Assembly (NCBI RefSeq): GCF_900129235.1
Contig: NZ_FQUV01000004.1
Location: 1 to 64,000 of the forward strand
DNA: 64,000 nt
Direction: 5' to 3'
Origin: Litoreibacter ascidiaceicola
GTDB taxonomy: Bacteria > Pseudomonadota > Alphaproteobacteria > Rhodobacterales > Rhodobacteraceae
Both the position numbers and the translations under genes were made by a program. The first letter of the stretch is position 1. Every line of letters starts with the position of its first letter. Below are positions 63,687 to 64,000 of the stretch, piece after piece. Under the pieces are notes generated by a model. It saw nothing but the letters and a program-made list of their open reading frames with translations, ran no database searches and had not been told where the DNA came from.

Positions 63687-64000
63687 CGTTACTTATAATC
63701 GGGGTTCTGCTTTGGAGTTTTGCACATTGGATCAAGCGGCTCGCTCCTGATCTGCGGCAGGCCATGACGGACAAGATGGGTGAGGCGTCAAAAGGCGTGA
63801 TCGCCGTGGCTTTGGTTCTGTCGATTGTGCTGATGGTGGTCGGATACGGGCGTGCGGAGTTTATCGCTGTTTGGTATCCGCCTAGCTTCTTTGGTCACAT
63901 CAACAACCTTCTGATGCTGTTAGCGTTTTATGTCTTTGGCGCCTCTGCCGCGAAACCGGCCAAGGTTTGGCTGGGAACGAAAATACGCCACCCGCAACTT
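63683..64000 (+). CDS. NnrU-family membrane protein, 3' end outside window
   Basis: 106 codons read through to the window edge without a stop. It starts inside the mcl2 stop (ATGA). Hydrophobic start MTLLIIGVLLWSFAHWIKR, a second helix (GVIAVALVLSIVLMVVGYG), the WYPPSFFGHINNLLMLLAFYVFG stretch and the GTKIRHPQL ending seen here match NnrU, a membrane protein first linked to nitrite and nitric oxide reduction in Rhodobacter. Function in this context is unclear. Confidence 0.85.
   Translation, partial: MTLLIIGVLLWSFAHWIKRLAPDLRQAMTDKMGEASKGVIAVALVLSIVLMVVGYGRAEFIAVWYPPSFFGHINNLLMLLAFYVFGASAAKPAKVWLGTKIRHPQL

Overview
The window reads as a chromosomal segment of a marine alphaproteobacterium of the Rhodobacteraceae (Roseobacter group). 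This is inferred from gene content, not from a search: single-chain GcvP under a tandem glycine riboswitch, several TRAP and tripartite tricarboxylate (TTT) uptake systems, an mdh-sucCDAB-lpd TCA cluster, a malyl-CoA thioesterase of the ethylmalonyl-CoA pathway, an FYDLN-acid protein and a DctD regulator without the sigma54-contact loop. DNA is fairly GC-rich by eye (not computed). I see no insertion sequence, integrase, prophage or CRISPR array.

Layout. (1) 1-7191: 3' part of an initiator tRNA, a tandem glycine riboswitch, gcvT-gcvH-gcvP, a strong terminator, and an Old-Yellow-Enzyme-type N-demethylase of the DgcA/StcD kind, which would feed one-carbon units and glycine-type products into the same metabolism. 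(2) 7200-13028: kduI-kduD (uronate catabolism) behind a promoter with an overlapping palindrome, a two-subunit molybdenum hydroxylase (IorA/IorB type) and, on the minus strand, a class-III aminotransferase. (3) 13440-18243: TAXI-type TRAP transporter (binding protein, fused permease, UspA) and an FMN reductase. (4) 18515-27684: divergent dctBD and dctPQM followed by an idonate-type dehydrogenase, a phosphoglycolate phosphatase and a small amine-oxidase-like flavoprotein. (5) 27737-30483: an amino-acid-type ABC transporter with a divergently placed binding-protein gene, plus an AhpD-like protein. (6) 30579-32604: comDE (sulfopyruvate-decarboxylase family) with a LysR gene. (7) 32649-37903: a three-gene cassette coding a winged-helix/TolB-like/TPR regulator, a PAP2/haloperoxidase-fold protein with an N-terminal Gly-Gly-Val repeat, and a subtilisin-like protease with a large insertion. 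(8) 38061-39419: YgjP-type metalloprotease, FYDLN protein, tRNA-Ala. (9) 39471-47938: tctDE two-component system with its own orphan binding protein, divergent from tctCBA, an AtuA-family protein, a DUF4387 protein and a GntR regulator. (10) 48023-61819, nearly all minus strand: mdh, then sucC-sucD-sucA-sucB-lpd with several small unrelated genes lodged between the TCA genes. (11) 61985-64000: TSUP permease, mcl2 and the start of an NnrU-family gene.

Biologically this is mostly a scavenging and oxidation region: carboxylates, sugar acids, amino acids and methylated amines are imported, then pass into glycine cleavage, the TCA cycle and the ethylmalonyl-CoA pathway. The best candidates for something undescribed are the regulator/PAP2/S8 cassette at 32981-37903, the helically phased palindromes upstream of sucC and between dctB and dctP, and a 43-codon secreted-peptide gene coupled to the end of sucD.
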